DNA of 64,000 nt from Streptomyces sp. NL15-2K (GTDB lineage: Bacteria; Actinomycetota; Actinomycetes; Streptomycetales; Streptomycetaceae). The DNA is taken from positions 9,919,001 to 9,983,000 of the forward strand of contig NZ_CP130630.1 of the NCBI RefSeq assembly GCF_030551255.1, read 5' to 3'. A program made the position numbers and the translations under genes. The notes under the pieces are model-generated. The model made no database searches. It was not told the DNA's origin and saw only the letters and a list, made by a program, of their open reading frames with translations. Positions 39,747 to 51,848 of this stretch are shown here, in pieces. Position 1 is the first letter of the stretch; each line of letters opens with the position of its first letter.

Positions 39747-42700
39747 ATGACCGGGCGACAGTGGCCACTGACGGCCGCACAGTCGGGCATCTGGTACGGC
39801 CATGAACTCGACCGCACCGGCTGGGCCTACGTCGGCGGCCAGTACGTGCACCTCCACGGCACCGTCGACGAGAACCGCTTCGAAACGGCCCTGCGCGCCG
39901 TCGTCGCGGGCAGCGAGTCCCTGCGGGTGCGCTTCGAACGGGCCGGTGGCGGCGCCGACGTACCCGAGGTCGTACAGATCGTGGAACGCCTGGACGACTG
40001 GCCGCTGCACCGCCGGGACTTCCGCGCGGCGGACGATCCGCTCGCGGACGCGCGGCAGTTCTTGGAGGAGGAGCACCGAACCGCCTGCGACCTGACGCGG
40101 GCGCCCTCCTTCGACCACTACCTGCTCCGGGTGGGGGACGAGGCGTATCTGTGGTGCCTGAAGATCCACCACATCCTCGCCGACGGCACGGCGGCGGCCG
40201 CCCTCGTGCGCCGCGTCGCTCGCACTTACACCGAGCTGTGCGCGGGCCGGGCACCGAGCGAGGAGGTGCCCGACCGGCTCGAAACGCTGCTGGTCCAGGA
40301 CGCGGACTACCGTGCCTCGGACCGCTTCCGCCAGGACACTGCCTTCTGGGCCGGGCAACTCGCGGACATCGACAGCGCACCGCAGCTCGCCACAGGCCCC
40401 GTGTCCGGCGGTGCGGACAGCCATGTGCGGCGCAGCGCGCATCTGCCGGCGGAGCGGTGGCGGGCGGTCCAGGCCGCGGCGGCGCGGTTCGGCGAGCGCT
40501 GGCCCGCGCTGTTCGCCGCCGGGCTCGCCGTCGCCGTGCACGCCGACACCGGTGAGCGCGAGACCGTCCTGGGGCTGAGCGTGCCTGCCCGGGTCGGCCG
40601 CGCGGCGCGCCAGGCGTTCGGGACTTCGGCCAACATCGTGCCGCTGCGGGTGTCGGTCGATCCGGCGGCCACGGTGGCCGAGCTGGTGCACATGGCGGGG
40701 TCGCGCACCCTCACCGCACTGCGCCACCAGCGGTACCGCTACGAGGACATGCTCCGGGACCGCTCCGCCCTCCTGGGCGAGCGCCGGCTGACCGGGCCCG
40801 TGCTCAATGCCATGACCATGGACCAGGACCTGGACTTCGCCGGGGTCCGCGGCACCGTACACGAGGTCTCACCCGGCCGCAGCGACGGCTTCGCCGTCGG
40901 CGTCTACCACAACGGGGAGCCGGACCTCCGCGTCGACGTCGACGCCGCGGCCGGGCAGTGCGCGCCGGAGGCCGCGGCGGCCCAGCTGGACCGGCTCCTC
41001 GCCCTCGTCTCGGCCCTGTCCGAGGCCTCGCCGGACACCCCCGTGGGACGCCTGCGCACGGACACCGGCACCGGCACCGGCACACCAGTGCCGCGCTCAT
41101 CGGGCCCCACGTGTACGGCAGGCGGGAGCTCGGGAGTGGGGGACCCGGCAAGCGTGGACGCGGGAGCCGAGGATCCGGGAGCCGAGGATCCGGGAGCCGC
41201 GGACCCGGAGGCCGCCGATCCACCGGCGGCCGCGGATTCGGGAGCCGCGGATCCGGAGGCCACCGATCCACCGGCGGCCGGGGATCCGTTAGCCGCAGAT
41301 CCGGCAACCGCGACCCTCACCGGGCTCTTCGCCGCCCAGGTGGCCGCCCGCGCCGATGCCGTCGCCGTCGTGTCCGGCACCACCCGGCTCACCTATGCCG
41401 AACTGGACGCGCGTGCCGAGCGGATCGCGCGGCGGCTCGCCGGGGAGGGGGTCGGGCCCGGTGATCTGGTCGCCGTATCGCTGCCTCGGGCGGTCGGGCT
41501 GGTCGTCGGGCTGCTCGCGGTCCTCAAGGCCGGTGCGGCCTACGTACCGCTGGATCCCGACTACCCGGCCGACCAGCTGGAGCGCACTCTGGCCGACTCG
41601 GTGCCAAAGCTGGCGCTCACCGGCCCGGAGGGGGCCACGGCGCGCGCCGCCGCCCGGACGCACGGCGTGCCGGTGCTCCTGCTGGAACCGGACAGCGGCA
41701 CGGAGTACGCCCCCGGCGACGGCACGGACAGATCCGCCGCCCCCGAAGCGGCACCGCGCGGACCCGGCGGCGGCAGTCCGGCGTACGTCATCTACACCTC
41801 GGGCTCGACGGGCACCCCCAAGGGCGTCGTCGTCACGCACCGGAACGTCACCCGGCTGTTCGTCGCCACCGCGGACCGGTTCACCTTCGGCCCCGACGAC
41901 ACCTGGACCCTCTTCCACTCCTACGCCTTCGACTTCTCCGTCTGGGAGTTGTGGGGCGCCCTGCTGCACGGCGGCCGACTGGTGATCGTCCCGCACGCCA
42001 CGGCGCGCTCGCCCTTGGACTTCCTCGAACTGCTGGTCGCCGAGCGGGTCACGGTCCTCAACCAGACGCCGTCGGCGTTCAGCCAGCTGGCCGAGGCCGA
42101 CGTGAACCGTCCCGACCTGGGCGACCGGCTCGCCCTGCGCTACGTCGTCTTCGGCGGAGAGGCCCTCGAACCCTGGCGCCTGACGTCCTGGTACGCCCGG
42201 CACACCGACGACGCGCCCCGCCTGGTCAACATGTACGGCATCACGGAGACCACCGTCCACGTCACCCACGCCCCCGTCGGCGCGGACGCGTCGGCCACCG
42301 CCGGGAGCGTCATCGGCCGTCCGCTGCCCGACCTGCGGGTGCGGGTGCTCGACGCCGCGTTGAGGCCCGTGCCCCCCGGCATCCCCGGCGAGATGTACGT
42401 CGCGGGTGGGGGCGTGTCCCTGGGCTACCTGAACCGTGCGGCGCTCACCGCCTCGAGGTTCGTCGCCGACCCGTCGGGGCCGCCCGGCAGCCGTATGTAC
42501 CGCAGCGGCGACCTGGCCCGCCGGGCGACGGACGGCACTCTGGAATACCTCGGCCGCGCCGACCGGCAGGTGCAGGTCCGCGGCTTCCGCATCGAACCCG
42601 GCGAGATCGAGTCCGCGCTCACCGCGCTCCCCGGCGTGCGGGACGCGGCGGTGCTGCTGGTCGAACACGCCCCCGGCGACCGTCGCCTGACCGCGTATCT

Positions 42701-45700
42701 GGCCGCGGACGACACGGCCGCGCGGACGGCGCCCGAGCGGGTCGCGCGGCTGCTGCCCCCGCACATGGTGCCTGCCGCCTGGGTCATCGTCGACGCCCTC
42801 CCCCTGACCGCCAACGGCAAGCTCGACGAACGCGGGCTGCGCGCCCTGCGGCCCGAATCCGCCCGCAGTCGCGGCCGGGCACCCCGGGGCGAGCGGGAGA
42901 CCACGCTGCGCCGGCTGTTCGGCGAGGTGCTCGGCTGCGGCGCCAAGGGCGTCGACTTGGAGCGGAGCTTCTTCTCCCTCGGCGGGGACTCGCTCCTCGC
43001 CGGGCGGCTGGCCGGGCGCGTCCGGGCCGAGATGTCCGTGGACGTGACCGTACGAGACCTGTTCGAGCACCCCACAGTCGCCGCCCTCGCCGCCCGGCTC
43101 GGCGGCACCGCGGCCACCGCCGGCACGCGTCCGGTGCCGGTGACGCGCCCGGCCCGCGTGCCTGCCTCCGCCACGCAGCGCAGCCTGTGGTTCCTGCACC
43201 GGCTGGAGCGGCACAGCACGGCGTACCACATCCCGTTGGCGTCCCGGATCCGCGGCGCCCTCGACACGGCGGCGCTGCGGGCGGCGGCGGAGGACGTCCA
43301 GCGGCGCCACGAGAGCCTGCGCACGGTCTTCCCGCACGCCGGTGAGGAGCCCTGGCAGCGCGTCCTGGCGGAGCCCGGCAGCCCGCTGCACGTGAGCGAC
43401 ACCGACGAGTCCGCCCTGCATGGCGCGCTCCAGGCCGCCGTACAGCGCCCGTTCGACCTGGAGACGGAGCCGCCCTGGCGGCTGACGCTGCTGCGGCTCG
43501 CCCCGCATGACCACGTCCTGCTGCTCGTCGTGCACCACATCGCCGCCGACGAGCACGCGCTCCGCCCGCTCACCCGCGACCTGGCCGCCGCCTACGCGGC
43601 TCGCACCCGGGGGCGGGCGCCCGCCTGGGCGCCGCTGCCCGTGCAGTACGCCGACTTCACGCTGTGGCAGCGCGGGCACCTCGGGGACGCCGACGACCCG
43701 GACAGCCGGCTCGCCGCTGAGCTGGCGCACTGGCGCGAGACGCTGGCCGGAGCGCCGCCCGAGCTGCGGCTGCCCGCCGACCGGGCGCGTCCCGGCACGG
43801 CGGCCCACCCCGGCGCGGCCGTCGACTTCGCCTGGGACCCCGCGCTGGGGCAGCGGCTGGCGGAGCTGGCCGCAGCGCGCGGAGCCACAGTGTTCATGGC
43901 GCTGCACGCCGCGGTGGCCTGTGTGCTCAGCCGCCTGGGCGCGGGCACCGACATCGTGGTGGGCACGGTCACCGCCGGGCGTGCGGACCCGGTGCTCGAC
44001 GACCTGGTCGGGTTCTTCGCGCAGACGCTGGCGCTGCGCACCGACCTGTCGGGCAGCCCCGGCTTCGCCGCCGTCCTCGACCGGGTCCGCGCCACGGACC
44101 TCGCCGCCTTCGCCCACCAGCAGGCCCCGTTCGAACGCGTCGTGGAGGCGGCGGCACCCCTGCGCGAGCCCGGCCGCCACCCGCTCTTCCAGGTGATGCT
44201 CACGCTGCACACGGGCCCCGAGGCCCGGCTCACGCTTCCCGGGTCGGCCTGCACGGACGTAGAACTGCGGCGCACCACCGCGAAGTACCCCCTGCTGTTC
44301 GACATCACTGAGGAGCCGGACCAGGGCCTGCACGGCTGCCTGGAGTACAGCACGCTGATGTTCGAGCGGGAGACTGCCGAGCTGATCGTGGCTGCCCTGC
44401 GGCGGTTCCTGGAGAGCGCGCTCGCTGAGCCCGGCCACGCGTTCGACACGGTCGGCGGGCTGGACGCGGTCGAGGAGACGACCCTCCGCGCCACCGGGTT
44501 CGACGACGCCGGAGCGGCTGACGAAACGGATCCCGAGACGGCTTCCGAAACGGCTTCCGAAACGGATTCCGAGACGGACGGCTCACTGCGGGATGCGGCG
44601 GCGCTGGCCGCCGAGGAACTGCTGACGTCCCTGTACGTCTCCCTCCTGGGCGTCCCGCACGTCGGCCCCGACGACGGGTTCTTCCACCTCGGCGGCGACA
44701 GCATCCTCGCGGTCCAACTGGCCACCCGCGCACAGGCCGCGGGCGTGCTGATCAGCCCTGGGGACGTCTTCGCCCACCAGAGCCCGCGGGCCCTGGCGCG
44801 GGCCGTCGGCCGCCGGGAGCCGCCGCCCGCCGTCCCGGCACGCCATGCCGCCCCCGGGCCGCTCCCGGCCACCCCCGTGGTGGAGTGGCTCGCCTCGCTC
44901 GGCGGAACCGCCGACGGTTTCGCCCAGTCCGTCGTGTGCCCGCTGCCCGAGGACGCCACCGCCGCCACCCTGCGCGCGGCACTTCAGCAGGTCCTCGACC
45001 ACCACGACGCCCTGAGGCTGCGCCGGACCAGCGCGGCCGGCGAGCCGTGGACCTTCGAGGTGCGACCGCCGGGCGCGGTGCGCGCCGCCGACTGCCTGCA
45101 CCGCGTCGACCCGGCGCGCGAGGACGCCTCCGACGGCGCGGCGCTTCAGCGGCTGATCGACGAGGAGCGCCGCGCGGCCCGGCGGCGGCTGGACCCGGAC
45201 CGTGGCGACCTGGTGCGGGCCGTTTGGCTGCGCGGCGGCACGCAGAACCTGCTCCTGCTGGTCGTGCACCACTTCGCCGTGGACGGCGTGTCCTGGCGGA
45301 TCCTGCTGCCCGACCTGGCGCAGGCGCACGCCGCCGCCGCGGCGGGCCGGCGTACCCAACTGCCGCCCGTGCCCGTGCCGCTGCGCGCCTGGGCGCACGC
45401 CCTGCGCGCCGCCGAGTCCGCGCGGACGGAGGCCGATCTGGCCTGGTGGCAGGACGTGCTCGGGCGCCCCCGTGGCACTGTCGGCGCCCGCCCGCTCGAC
45501 CCGGCGGGGGACATCGCGGCACGCGCCGGCCGGCTCACCACGACTCTGAGCGCCGCGCGGACGCGGCCGCTGCTGGCCGACGTACCGGCGGGATTCCGCG
45601 CGGGCGTGCCCGACGTGCTGCTGGCCGCGCTCTCCGTCGCGCTGCACCGCTGGAGCGGCAACCCCGGCGGCGAGCCCGTCCTCGTCGACGTCGAGGGGCA

Positions 45701-48700
45701 CGGCAGGCGCACGGACCTCGACGGCCTCGCGGACCTGGACGTCTCCCGCACTGTCGGCTGGTTCACCGCGCTCCATCCCGTCCTGCTGGATGCCTCGGGC
45801 GGCGACACCGAGGTACTCGCACGCGCCGTCAAGCACACCAAGGAGCGACTGCGCACCGTCCCGCACGGGGGCATCAGCCACGGTCTGCTCCGCTCGGCCG
45901 GACGGCTGCCCGCCGCGCACGCGCCGCTGGCCTTCAACTACCTGGGCCGCTTCGACCACGAGGAGCGCGTGGCGTGGAGCCCCGTTCCCGGCTCGCTGCG
46001 CGGCGAGGCCGACCCCGCACAGCCCCTCGCCCACGTGCTGACCGTGGACGCCTTCGTGGAGCGGGGTCCCGACGGGCCGTTTCTGCGCACGGAATGGACC
46101 TGGCCCGGCGAGGTGCTCGACACCGTCACCGTCACCGAACTCGCCGACGCCTGGCAGGCCGCCCTCTGCTCGCTCGCGACTCTCGCGTCGGGGCAGCCGG
46201 GCCGCCCCCGGCCGGTCGCGGCCACGCCCTCGGACTTCCCGCTGGCGGCCGTGGACCAGGCGCGGATCGAGGCGCTGGAGGAGACGTACGGCGAACTGGC
46301 CGACCTGCTCCCGGCCTCACCCCTGCAACAGGGACTGCTCTTCCACACGCTCTACGACCACCCCTCCGGTACCGGGGACCCCTCCGGTACCGACGACCCC
46401 TCCGGTACCGACGACCCCTCCGGTACCGGGGACGCCTCGGGCCCCGGGGACGGCTCCGGCACGCACGAGTCCTACGGCACCGACAACGCGTCCGTCACCT
46501 CGGCCACCTCCGCCACCTCCGCCACCCACGCCCCCGGCTTCGACAGCGACCCGTACCTCGTCCAGCTCACCCTCGACCTCTCCGGCGCCGTGGACCCGCA
46601 GCGCCTGCACGCCGCGGCGCGGGAGCTGTTGCGGCGGCACCCGCACCTGGCCGGCGGGTTCGCCGCCGACAACGCGGAACACCCGCTGTACGTCGTCCCC
46701 GCCGACCCCCTGCTGCACTGGCGGACCGTCGACCTGACGCACCTGCCCGTCGCCCTCCGCGTCGACCGCGCGGCGGACGAGGCCCGCCGGGACCGGCGCC
46801 GGTTCGACCCGGCGCGCCCCCCGCTGCTGCGCTTCGCCCTCGTGCGCACCGGCACTCGCCGCTGGCGGCTCGTCTTCACCCATCACCATCTGCTGCTGGA
46901 CGGCTGGTCCGTGCCGCTCCTGCTGCGCGAGCTGTTCACCCTCCACGACGGTGCGGAGCCGGAACCGGCGCCCGTTCACCGGGAGTACTCGCGCTGGCTC
47001 GCCGCCCAGGACACGGCCGCGGCCCGCGCGGCCTGGCGGGCCGAACTGGAGGGAGCCGAACCCACCAGGGTGAGCGGCACCGGCACGGACGGCCGGGACC
47101 ACCGGCCCGAGGTGCACACCTTCGAGCTGCCCGCCGCTCTCGCGGCACGGCTCGAACGGCGCGCCGCACAGTGCGGTGTCACGCTCAGCACCCTGATGGA
47201 GACGGCCTGGGCGCTGCTGCTCGGCCACATGACGGGCCGGGACGACGTCGTCTTCGGCACCACCGTCGCGCAGCGCCCGCCCGAGCTCGAGGGCGCGCAG
47301 CGGCTCCTCGGACTGCTGATCAACACCGTCCCCACCCGGGCGCGGCTGCGGCCCAACGAACCGCTGTCCGGCCTCGCCGCGCGCATGCACGGCCGCCGGG
47401 CCGGACTGCTGGACCACCAGCACCTGGGCCTCACCGCCATCGAGGAGGCCGCGGGCGTCAGCGGGCTCTTCGACACAGCCGTGGTCTTCGAGAACTACCC
47501 GCTCGACGAGAGCTTGGTCAGCGAACCGGCCGCCGGAGTCCGGGTGGAGAGCACCGATGTGCACGACGGCACGCACTACCCGCTGACACTCGCGGTGCTG
47601 CCCCGCGGCGGCGGCATCGGCTGCCGCCTGTACGTACGACCGGACCGGCTGCTTTGGCCCGGTACCCCGGAGGACATCCGCGACCGGTTCCTGGCGGCGT
47701 GCACGGCGCTCGCCGCCGAGGAGATGCCGCGCACCGCACAGACTCTCCTTCAGCCCGTGTCCGAGCGCACGAGGGTGCTGCGCTGGGGCCGCGGCGCGGA
47801 CGTGGAGACCGCCGGTTCGCTCGCCGCCGCCTTCGAGGCGGTGGCGGCCGTCGCGCCGTCCCGTACGGCCCTGCGCCTGGGCGCCGCCACCTGCACCTAC
47901 GGCGACCTCAACGCCCGCGCCAACCGGCTCGCCCGCCACCTTTCGCGGCGCGGAATCCGGCCCGGCACCCCGGTGGGCGTGGCGCTCGGCCGCTCGCCCG
48001 ACGTCGCCCTCGCCTTTTTGGCGCTGGCCAAGCTGGGCGCTGTCTGCGTCCCGCTGGACACCGGCTTCCCGGGGGAACGGGTGCGCTGGATCCGGGAGCA
48101 CACCGGCACCAGGCTCGTCCTGGACGCACCCCGGCGGCTGGAACGGGCGGCGGCGGACGAGTCCGCGGAGAACCTCGGCCTGGCGCTGCCGGACCGCCTC
48201 ACGGCGTGCGTTCTGTTCACCTCGGGCTCCACGGGCGAACCAAAAGGGGTGCGGCTGACCCACCGCAACATCCTGACGCTCGCCGCCGACCCGGCCTGGC
48301 AGGAGGAGGGCCACGAGCGCGTGCTGTTCCACTCCCCGCACTCCTGGGACGCCACGGGCTACGAGCTGTGGATGCCACTGCTCAACGGTCGCGAGGTCGT
48401 GGTGGCACCGCCAGGCGAACTCGGCGTGGAGGACTACGGCCGCGTGCTGGAGGAAGGCAGCGTCACCGCGGCCTTCCTCACCGCGGGCCTGCTCGACGTC
48501 GTCGCCGAGCACGACCCCGCCGTACTGAGCGGGCTGCGCCGCCTGTGCACCGGCGGCGACGTCGTCTCGCCCGCGGCCGTCACGCGCTTGCGTCGGCACG
48601 CACCCCGGCTGCGCGTGACGAACCTTTACGGTCCCGTCGAGAACACCACGTTCTCCCTGATCCACGACGTCCCTGCCGCGGGACCGGAAGAGGGGCCCCT

Positions 48701-50891
48701 GCCCGTCGGCACCCCCACCGCGGGCGTGCGCACCCTGGTGCTCGACCAGGCGCTGCGGCCCGTCCCGCCCGGTGTCCCCGGCGAGATCTACCTGGCGGGG
48801 GACGGGCTGGCCGAGGGCTACGACGCCGCACCCGCCCGCACCGCCGAGCGCTTCGTCGCGGACCCCTTCGGCGAGCCCGGCGCCCGTCTCTACCGCACGG
48901 GCGACCTGGGTCGCTGGGACCCGCACGGCAGACTCCACTTCCTCGGCCGCACCGACCGGCAGCTGAAGGTCAGCGGCTTCCGGATCGAACCCGGCGAGGT
49001 CGAGGCCGCGCTGTGCCGTGAACCGCAGGTGACCGGCGCCTGGGTGACCTCCCGCGGCGACGGCGCATCCGACAGGACCCTCGTCGGCTACGTGGCCACC
49101 AGCGGGCATGCGGACATGACGGAACTGCGCGACCGGCTGCTGGGCAGGCTGCCGCGCCGCCTCGTGCCCGCCGTACTGGTCCAGGTCGACGACCTCCCCC
49201 TGAATCACAACGGCAAGCTCGACCGCGCCGCGCTGCCCGCGCCCGTCGGCACCACCTCCCGTGGCGCGCGCACCCCACGCCAGCAGGTGCTCGCCGCCGC
49301 CTTCGCCGCCGTACTCGGCCTGCCGGGAGTCGGCACCGACGACGACCTCTTCGCCCTCGGTGGCAATTCCTTGACCGCCATCCGCCTCGCGGGACACCTC
49401 CGTACGGCACTGCGCAGGTCCGTGTCCGTGCGCGACGTGTTCGAGGCACCCACGGTGCGCATCCTGGACCAGCGGCTGGGCCTGCGCGGACCGCAGGACG
49501 GCGCCTCCAAGGCGCCGGACCCCGCCGGCCCGCCGCCGGAGCGCCCCACGCGACTGCCGCTCTCCCCGGCCCAGCAGCGCCTGTGGACCGCCAACTATTT
49601 GGGAGAGCACCGCCCGAACTACCTCTCCGTGCTCGCACTCGACCTCGAAGGAGAACTCGACCGGGCGGCGCTGCGGGCCGTCGTCGCCGACTTGACGGAC
49701 CGTCATGAAATCCTCCGGACGCTCCTCCCGTACGGCGACGACGGCCCCGAACAGCACATCCTGCCGCCGGGCCACACCCCGCCCGACGTCAGCGACACCG
49801 ACATCACGCCGGAGAACCTGGACGGCGTGCTGGCGGCCGAACTCGGCCGGGGCTTCGACCTGCTGACCCAACTCCCGCTGCGCGTACGGATTCTGCACAC
49901 CGGGCCGAGCCGGCATGTGCTGCTCCTCGTCCTGCATCACGCGGCAGCCGACGGGCACTCGCTGCCGCCGCTGCTCGCCGACCTGCGGTACGCCTACGCG
50001 GCCCGGCTCGCTGGGCACCCGCCGCGCTGGGAGCGGCCGGCCCCGCAGTACGCCGACCACACGCTGCGGCTTCAGCGGCACAGGGGCGACGAGAACGATG
50101 CGGACAGCCTCGCCGCCCGGCAGGCGCGCTACTGGCACCGGGAACTCGCGGGCATGCCCGAACGCCTTCAGCTGCCCTCGGCCCGCCCGGACCCGCGTGC
50201 ATTCCAGGGGCGGGCCGGCACGGTCCCCCTGACCATCGACCCGCAGACGCACCGCCGCGCCGAGAAAGCGGCCCGCGGTTGCGCGGCCAGCACCTACATG
50301 CTGCTGCACGCCGCGCTCGCCGCAGCCCTCACCAGCCTGGGCGCCGGGTACGACATCCCCGTCGGGGTCGCGCTGAGCGGACGCGACGAGGAGGGCATGG
50401 ACGGCCTCATCGGCTGTGTGGTCAACACCGTGGTGCTGCGCACCGACACCTCGGGCGCCCCCACCGGACGCGAGCTCGTGGCCCGGGTGCGCGACCGCCT
50501 CCTGAAGGCCCACGCCCACCAGGAACACCCCTACGACAGGATCGTCGAGACACTCGCCCGGCACCGCGGAGGTGAAGGCCGCTCCCTGTACTCGGTGGCG
50601 GTCTCGTACATACGGGCCGAAGCCGCGACGCGGGACGAGCGCCACTGGCCGGGCGGCCTCACCGTCCGGCACCGTCCCGTCCCCGTCACGCACACCGACA
50701 CCGAACTCCTGCTCCAACTGCGGGAGGAGCGCACCGCGGACAACGCCCCTGCCGGTATCGTCGGCGAACTGATCCACGCCCACGCCTACTGCGACCCCGC
50801 CACCGCCGTCCGCCTCGCCGCCGCCCTGCGGGAGAAGCTCACGGCGCTGTGCGCGGACCCCGACGCCCCACTTGTCCCCACCGGGCAGTGA
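39747..50891 (+). CDS. NRPS2: C-A(Thr)-T-C-T-E-C-A-T-C
   Basis: A 3714-residue synthetase, starting 1 bp after NRPS1. C1 5-430 is EntF-like ([10 protein letters not shown]; His141-His142, HHILADG). A1 525-1030: code D,F,W,N,V,G,M,V,H,K, the established threonine code. T1: Ser1082. C2 1130-1580: H1263-H1264, motif HHIAADE with the usual Gly replaced. There is then no A domain, only T2 (Ser1652) and E 1705-2150 ([17 protein letters not shown]). C3 2180-2665 has [12 protein letters not shown] and HHLLLDGWS, fitting a D-residue donor. A2 2690-3165: code read D,A,Y,L,C,G,L,T,F,K, unassigned; variant YGPVENTT. T3: Ser3208. C4 3265-3710 (H3397-H3398) ends the protein without A or T. Low-complexity linkers at about 430-520, 1590-1615 and 2205-2255. 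Codon 515 is TTA. Confidence 0.93.
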   Translation: MTGRQWPLTAAQSGIWYGHELDRTGWAYVGGQYVHLHGTVDENRFETALRAVVAGSESLRVRFERAGGGADVPEVVQIVERLDDWPLHRRDFRAADDPLADARQFLEEEHRTACDLTRAPSFDHYLLRVGDEAYLWCLKIHHILADGTAAAALVRRVARTYTELCAGRAPSEEVPDRLETLLVQDADYRASDRFRQDTAFWAGQLADIDSAPQLATGPVSGGADSHVRRSAHLPAERWRAVQAAAARFGERWPALFAAGLAVAVHADTGERETVLGLSVPARVGRAARQAFGTSANIVPLRVSVDPAATVAELVHMAGSRTLTALRHQRYRYEDMLRDRSALLGERRLTGPVLNAMTMDQDLDFAGVRGTVHEVSPGRSDGFAVGVYHNGEPDLRVDVDAAAGQCAPEAAAAQLDRLLALVSALSEASPDTPVGRLRTDTGTGTGTPVPRSSGPTCTAGGSSGVGDPASVDAGAEDPGAEDPGAADPEAADPPAAADSGAADPEATDPPAAGDPLAADPATATLTGLFAAQVAARADAVAVVSGTTRLTYAELDARAERIARRLAGEGVGPGDLVAVSLPRAVGLVVGLLAVLKAGAAYVPLDPDYPADQLERTLADSVPKLALTGPEGATARAAARTHGVPVLLLEPDSGTEYAPGDGTDRSAAPEAAPRGPGGGSPAYVIYTSGSTGTPKGVVVTHRNVTRLFVATADRFTFGPDDTWTLFHSYAFDFSVWELWGALLHGGRLVIVPHATARSPLDFLELLVAERVTVLNQTPSAFSQLAEADVNRPDLGDRLALRYVVFGGEALEPWRLTSWYARHTDDAPRLVNMYGITETTVHVTHAPVGADASATAGSVIGRPLPDLRVRVLDAALRPVPPGIPGEMYVAGGGVSLGYLNRAALTASRFVADPSGPPGSRMYRSGDLARRATDGTLEYLGRADRQVQVRGFRIEPGEIESALTALPGVRDAAVLLVEHAPGDRRLTAYLAADDTAARTAPERVARLLPPHMVPAAWVIVDALPLTANGKLDERGLRALRPESARSRGRAPRGERETTLRRLFGEVLGCGAKGVDLERSFFSLGGDSLLAGRLAGRVRAEMSVDVTVRDLFEHPTVAALAARLGGTAATAGTRPVPVTRPARVPASATQRSLWFLHRLERHSTAYHIPLASRIRGALDTAALRAAAEDVQRRHESLRTVFPHAGEEPWQRVLAEPGSPLHVSDTDESALHGALQAAVQRPFDLETEPPWRLTLLRLAPHDHVLLLVVHHIAADEHALRPLTRDLAAAYAARTRGRAPAWAPLPVQYADFTLWQRGHLGDADDPDSRLAAELAHWRETLAGAPPELRLPADRARPGTAAHPGAAVDFAWDPALGQRLAELAAARGATVFMALHAAVACVLSRLGAGTDIVVGTVTAGRADPVLDDLVGFFAQTLALRTDLSGSPGFAAVLDRVRATDLAAFAHQQAPFERVVEAAAPLREPGRHPLFQVMLTLHTGPEARLTLPGSACTDVELRRTTAKYPLLFDITEEPDQGLHGCLEYSTLMFERETAELIVAALRRFLESALAEPGHAFDTVGGLDAVEETTLRATGFDDAGAADETDPETASETASETDSETDGSLRDAAALAAEELLTSLYVSLLGVPHVGPDDGFFHLGGDSILAVQLATRAQAAGVLISPGDVFAHQSPRALARAVGRREPPPAVPARHAAPGPLPATPVVEWLASLGGTADGFAQSVVCPLPEDATAATLRAALQQVLDHHDALRLRRTSAAGEPWTFEVRPPGAVRAADCLHRVDPAREDASDGAALQRLIDEERRAARRRLDPDRGDLVRAVWLRGGTQNLLLLVVHHFAVDGVSWRILLPDLAQAHAAAAAGRRTQLPPVPVPLRAWAHALRAAESARTEADLAWWQDVLGRPRGTVGARPLDPAGDIAARAGRLTTTLSAARTRPLLADVPAGFRAGVPDVLLAALSVALHRWSGNPGGEPVLVDVEGHGRRTDLDGLADLDVSRTVGWFTALHPVLLDASGGDTEVLARAVKHTKERLRTVPHGGISHGLLRSAGRLPAAHAPLAFNYLGRFDHEERVAWSPVPGSLRGEADPAQPLAHVLTVDAFVERGPDGPFLRTEWTWPGEVLDTVTVTELADAWQAALCSLATLASGQPGRPRPVAATPSDFPLAAVDQARIEALEETYGELADLLPASPLQQGLLFHTLYDHPSGTGDPSGTDDPSGTDDPSGTGDASGPGDGSGTHESYGTDNASVTSATSATSATHAPGFDSDPYLVQLTLDLSGAVDPQRLHAAARELLRRHPHLAGGFAADNAEHPLYVVPADPLLHWRTVDLTHLPVALRVDRAADEARRDRRRFDPARPPLLRFALVRTGTRRWRLVFTHHHLLLDGWSVPLLLRELFTLHDGAEPEPAPVHREYSRWLAAQDTAAARAAWRAELEGAEPTRVSGTGTDGRDHRPEVHTFELPAALAARLERRAAQCGVTLSTLMETAWALLLGHMTGRDDVVFGTTVAQRPPELEGAQRLLGLLINTVPTRARLRPNEPLSGLAARMHGRRAGLLDHQHLGLTAIEEAAGVSGLFDTAVVFENYPLDESLVSEPAAGVRVESTDVHDGTHYPLTLAVLPRGGGIGCRLYVRPDRLLWPGTPEDIRDRFLAACTALAAEEMPRTAQTLLQPVSERTRVLRWGRGADVETAGSLAAAFEAVAAVAPSRTALRLGAATCTYGDLNARANRLARHLSRRGIRPGTPVGVALGRSPDVALAFLALAKLGAVCVPLDTGFPGERVRWIREHTGTRLVLDAPRRLERAAADESAENLGLALPDRLTACVLFTSGSTGEPKGVRLTHRNILTLAADPAWQEEGHERVLFHSPHSWDATGYELWMPLLNGREVVVAPPGELGVEDYGRVLEEGSVTAAFLTAGLLDVVAEHDPAVLSGLRRLCTGGDVVSPAAVTRLRRHAPRLRVTNLYGPVENTTFSLIHDVPAAGPEEGPLPVGTPTAGVRTLVLDQALRPVPPGVPGEIYLAGDGLAEGYDAAPARTAERFVADPFGEPGARLYRTGDLGRWDPHGRLHFLGRTDRQLKVSGFRIEPGEVEAALCREPQVTGAWVTSRGDGASDRTLVGYVATSGHADMTELRDRLLGRLPRRLVPAVLVQVDDLPLNHNGKLDRAALPAPVGTTSRGARTPRQQVLAAAFAAVLGLPGVGTDDDLFALGGNSLTAIRLAGHLRTALRRSVSVRDVFEAPTVRILDQRLGLRGPQDGASKAPDPAGPPPERPTRLPLSPAQQRLWTANYLGEHRPNYLSVLALDLEGELDRAALRAVVADLTDRHEILRTLLPYGDDGPEQHILPPGHTPPDVSDTDITPENLDGVLAAELGRGFDLLTQLPLRVRILHTGPSRHVLLLVLHHAAADGHSLPPLLADLRYAYAARLAGHPPRWERPAPQYADHTLRLQRHRGDENDADSLAARQARYWHRELAGMPERLQLPSARPDPRAFQGRAGTVPLTIDPQTHRRAEKAARGCAASTYMLLHAALAAALTSLGAGYDIPVGVALSGRDEEGMDGLIGCVVNTVVLRTDTSGAPTGRELVARVRDRLLKAHAHQEHPYDRIVETLARHRGGEGRSLYSVAVSYIRAEAATRDERHWPGGLTVRHRPVPVTHTDTELLLQLREERTADNAPAGIVGELIHAHAYCDPATAVRLAAALREKLTALCADPDAPLVPTGQ
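41130..41310 (+). repeat. Degenerate in-frame repeats in C-A linker of NRPS2
   Basis: Repeated GGAGCCG-CGGATCCG type units encode an acidic (E/A)DPxA linker between C1 and the threonine A domain. The TTA codon at 41,289-41,291 lies in it. Two further slippage-type blocks occur in the same gene at 44,520-44,582 (SETASET) and 46,360-46,440 (PSGTDD). Confidence 0.8.
46360..46440 (+). repeat. Tandem 18-bp repeats inside the C3 domain of NRPS2
   Basis: About four copies of CCCTCCGGTACCGRNGAC in tandem encode [12 protein letters not shown]. They lie just after the first C-domain motif ([14 protein letters not shown]), where a loop is expected, so length changes may be tolerated. Confidence 0.8.
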
Positions 50892-50950
50892 GCACGGAAA
50901 TTCACGCGAAAGGGATCGCGCCGCCCGGCAGAATTCTGTAGCTTTACGTG

Positions 50951-50979
50951 AAAGACGCGTGGTGTCGGGTGGCGTCTTT
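50951..50979. promoter_or_regulatory. Stem-loop in the leader of the cold-shock-domain gene
   Basis: Perfect 8-bp arms AAAGACGC/GCGTCTTT (50951-50958, 50972-50979) can be lengthened by ACGTG/CATGT with one bulge and one mismatch. It lies between the NRPS2 stop (50891) and the GTG at 51017. It could be a weak terminator for NRPS2 or a folded 5' leader as in cold-shock genes. Confidence 0.45.
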
Positions 50980-51016
50980 GCATGTGGTGATCGAGGTATG
51001 AGGTAGGGGTACAACT

Positions 51017-51466
51017 GTGTTGATGACGGGGAAGATTCTGCGTTTCGACGACGTCCGCGGTTACGGGTTCATCGTTCCTCATGAGGGCGCCGAGGACGTC
51101 TTCATGCACGCGAACGATCTGCTGGAGGAGAAGTACCTCTACCAAGCAGGTTGTGAGGTCGAGTTCTTCCTGGAGGAGGGGGACAAGGGTCCCAAGGCGT
51201 CCGAGGTCCGCCTGGTGCGCCGCTCTTCGCCGCCCACGCCGGTCCGGGCGGCACCGCCGGCCGAGACCTCCCGCCCGCAGTCGCCGGGCCCCGCGGAGGA
51301 GGCGGGCGGTGACGGGCTGTGCGACGTGCTGCAATCCGCCGAGCTCCGCGCCGAGTTGACCGAGGTCCTCGTCGACACCGACGGCAGTCTGACGGCTGAT
51401 CAGATCAAGCGCATCCGGGCCCGCGTCCTGGACCTGGCGAAGCAGCACGGCTGGGTCGAAGGCTGA
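51017..51466 (+). CDS. Cold-shock-domain protein with C-terminal extension
   Basis: A 149-residue protein. Residues 1-68 form a cold-shock (OB-fold) nucleic-acid-binding domain with variant RNP1 (DVRGYGFIVP) and RNP2 (DVFMHAND). A Pro-rich linker and an about 50-residue helical tail (LCDVLQSAELRAELTEVLVD) follow. Typical Streptomyces Csp proteins are about 67 residues, so the tail is an addition, perhaps for dimerisation or protein contact. It sits between NRPS2 and the aldehyde dehydrogenase gene in the same direction, with its own leader hairpin and a strong terminator. I infer a post-transcriptional regulator of the cluster or a bystander. GTG 51017 or ATG 51023 are both possible. Confidence 0.8.
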   Translation: MLMTGKILRFDDVRGYGFIVPHEGAEDVFMHANDLLEEKYLYQAGCEVEFFLEEGDKGPKASEVRLVRRSSPPTPVRAAPPAETSRPQSPGPAEEAGGDGLCDVLQSAELRAELTEVLVDTDGSLTADQIKRIRARVLDLAKQHGWVEG

Positions 51467-51473
51467 GGCCCCG

Positions 51474-51551
51474 CCCGCCGGCACCGGCGGGCCGTGCCTC
51501 CCTTCACGCGCCGCCTCGGCGCAGGCGTCTTCGCCTGCGCCGAGGCGGCGC
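51474..51551. terminator. Double GC-rich terminator after the cold-shock gene
   Basis: Two consecutive hairpins. CCCGCCGG-CA-CCGGCGGG (51474-51491) is followed by a perfect 20-bp stem with a TCTT loop (arms 51508-51527 and 51532-51551). There is no T tract. The rest of the gap to 51,848 holds no gene I support. It must contain the promoter of the aldehyde dehydrogenase gene; a TTGACA lies at 51,681-51,686. Confidence 0.75.
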
Positions 51552-51848
51552 CCGCGTCTTCGGGCTTTCCCGGGCCCTTTGCAGAGCACGCCGGACGGCA
51601 AAGGGGAAGGGGATTTGGTGCAGATCGAATCCCGCTGCTCTGCGGCGGTTCCACAGGTCTGGGAATTCCCCGGCATTTCATTGACATCAGAAACAGTGGT
51701 TCCTCGCGGCGTGTCTGGATACGGTGCCGTGGCGGAGGATGTGTGGTTGCCTCCGCGGCAGGCCGGGCGCGCCCGGCCTGCCTGGACACAGGCTGTCCCG
51801 CACGGTCGTGCGGGCTGCGCCTGAGCGAGCGGCGTAGGGGGAGAACGC

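Noticed and set aside
51579..51824. Possible small peptide gene in the gap after the cold-shock gene
   Set aside because: A GTG with AAGGGG upstream exists, but third positions are only moderately GC-rich and no family is recognisable; probably leader DNA of the aldehyde dehydrogenase gene.
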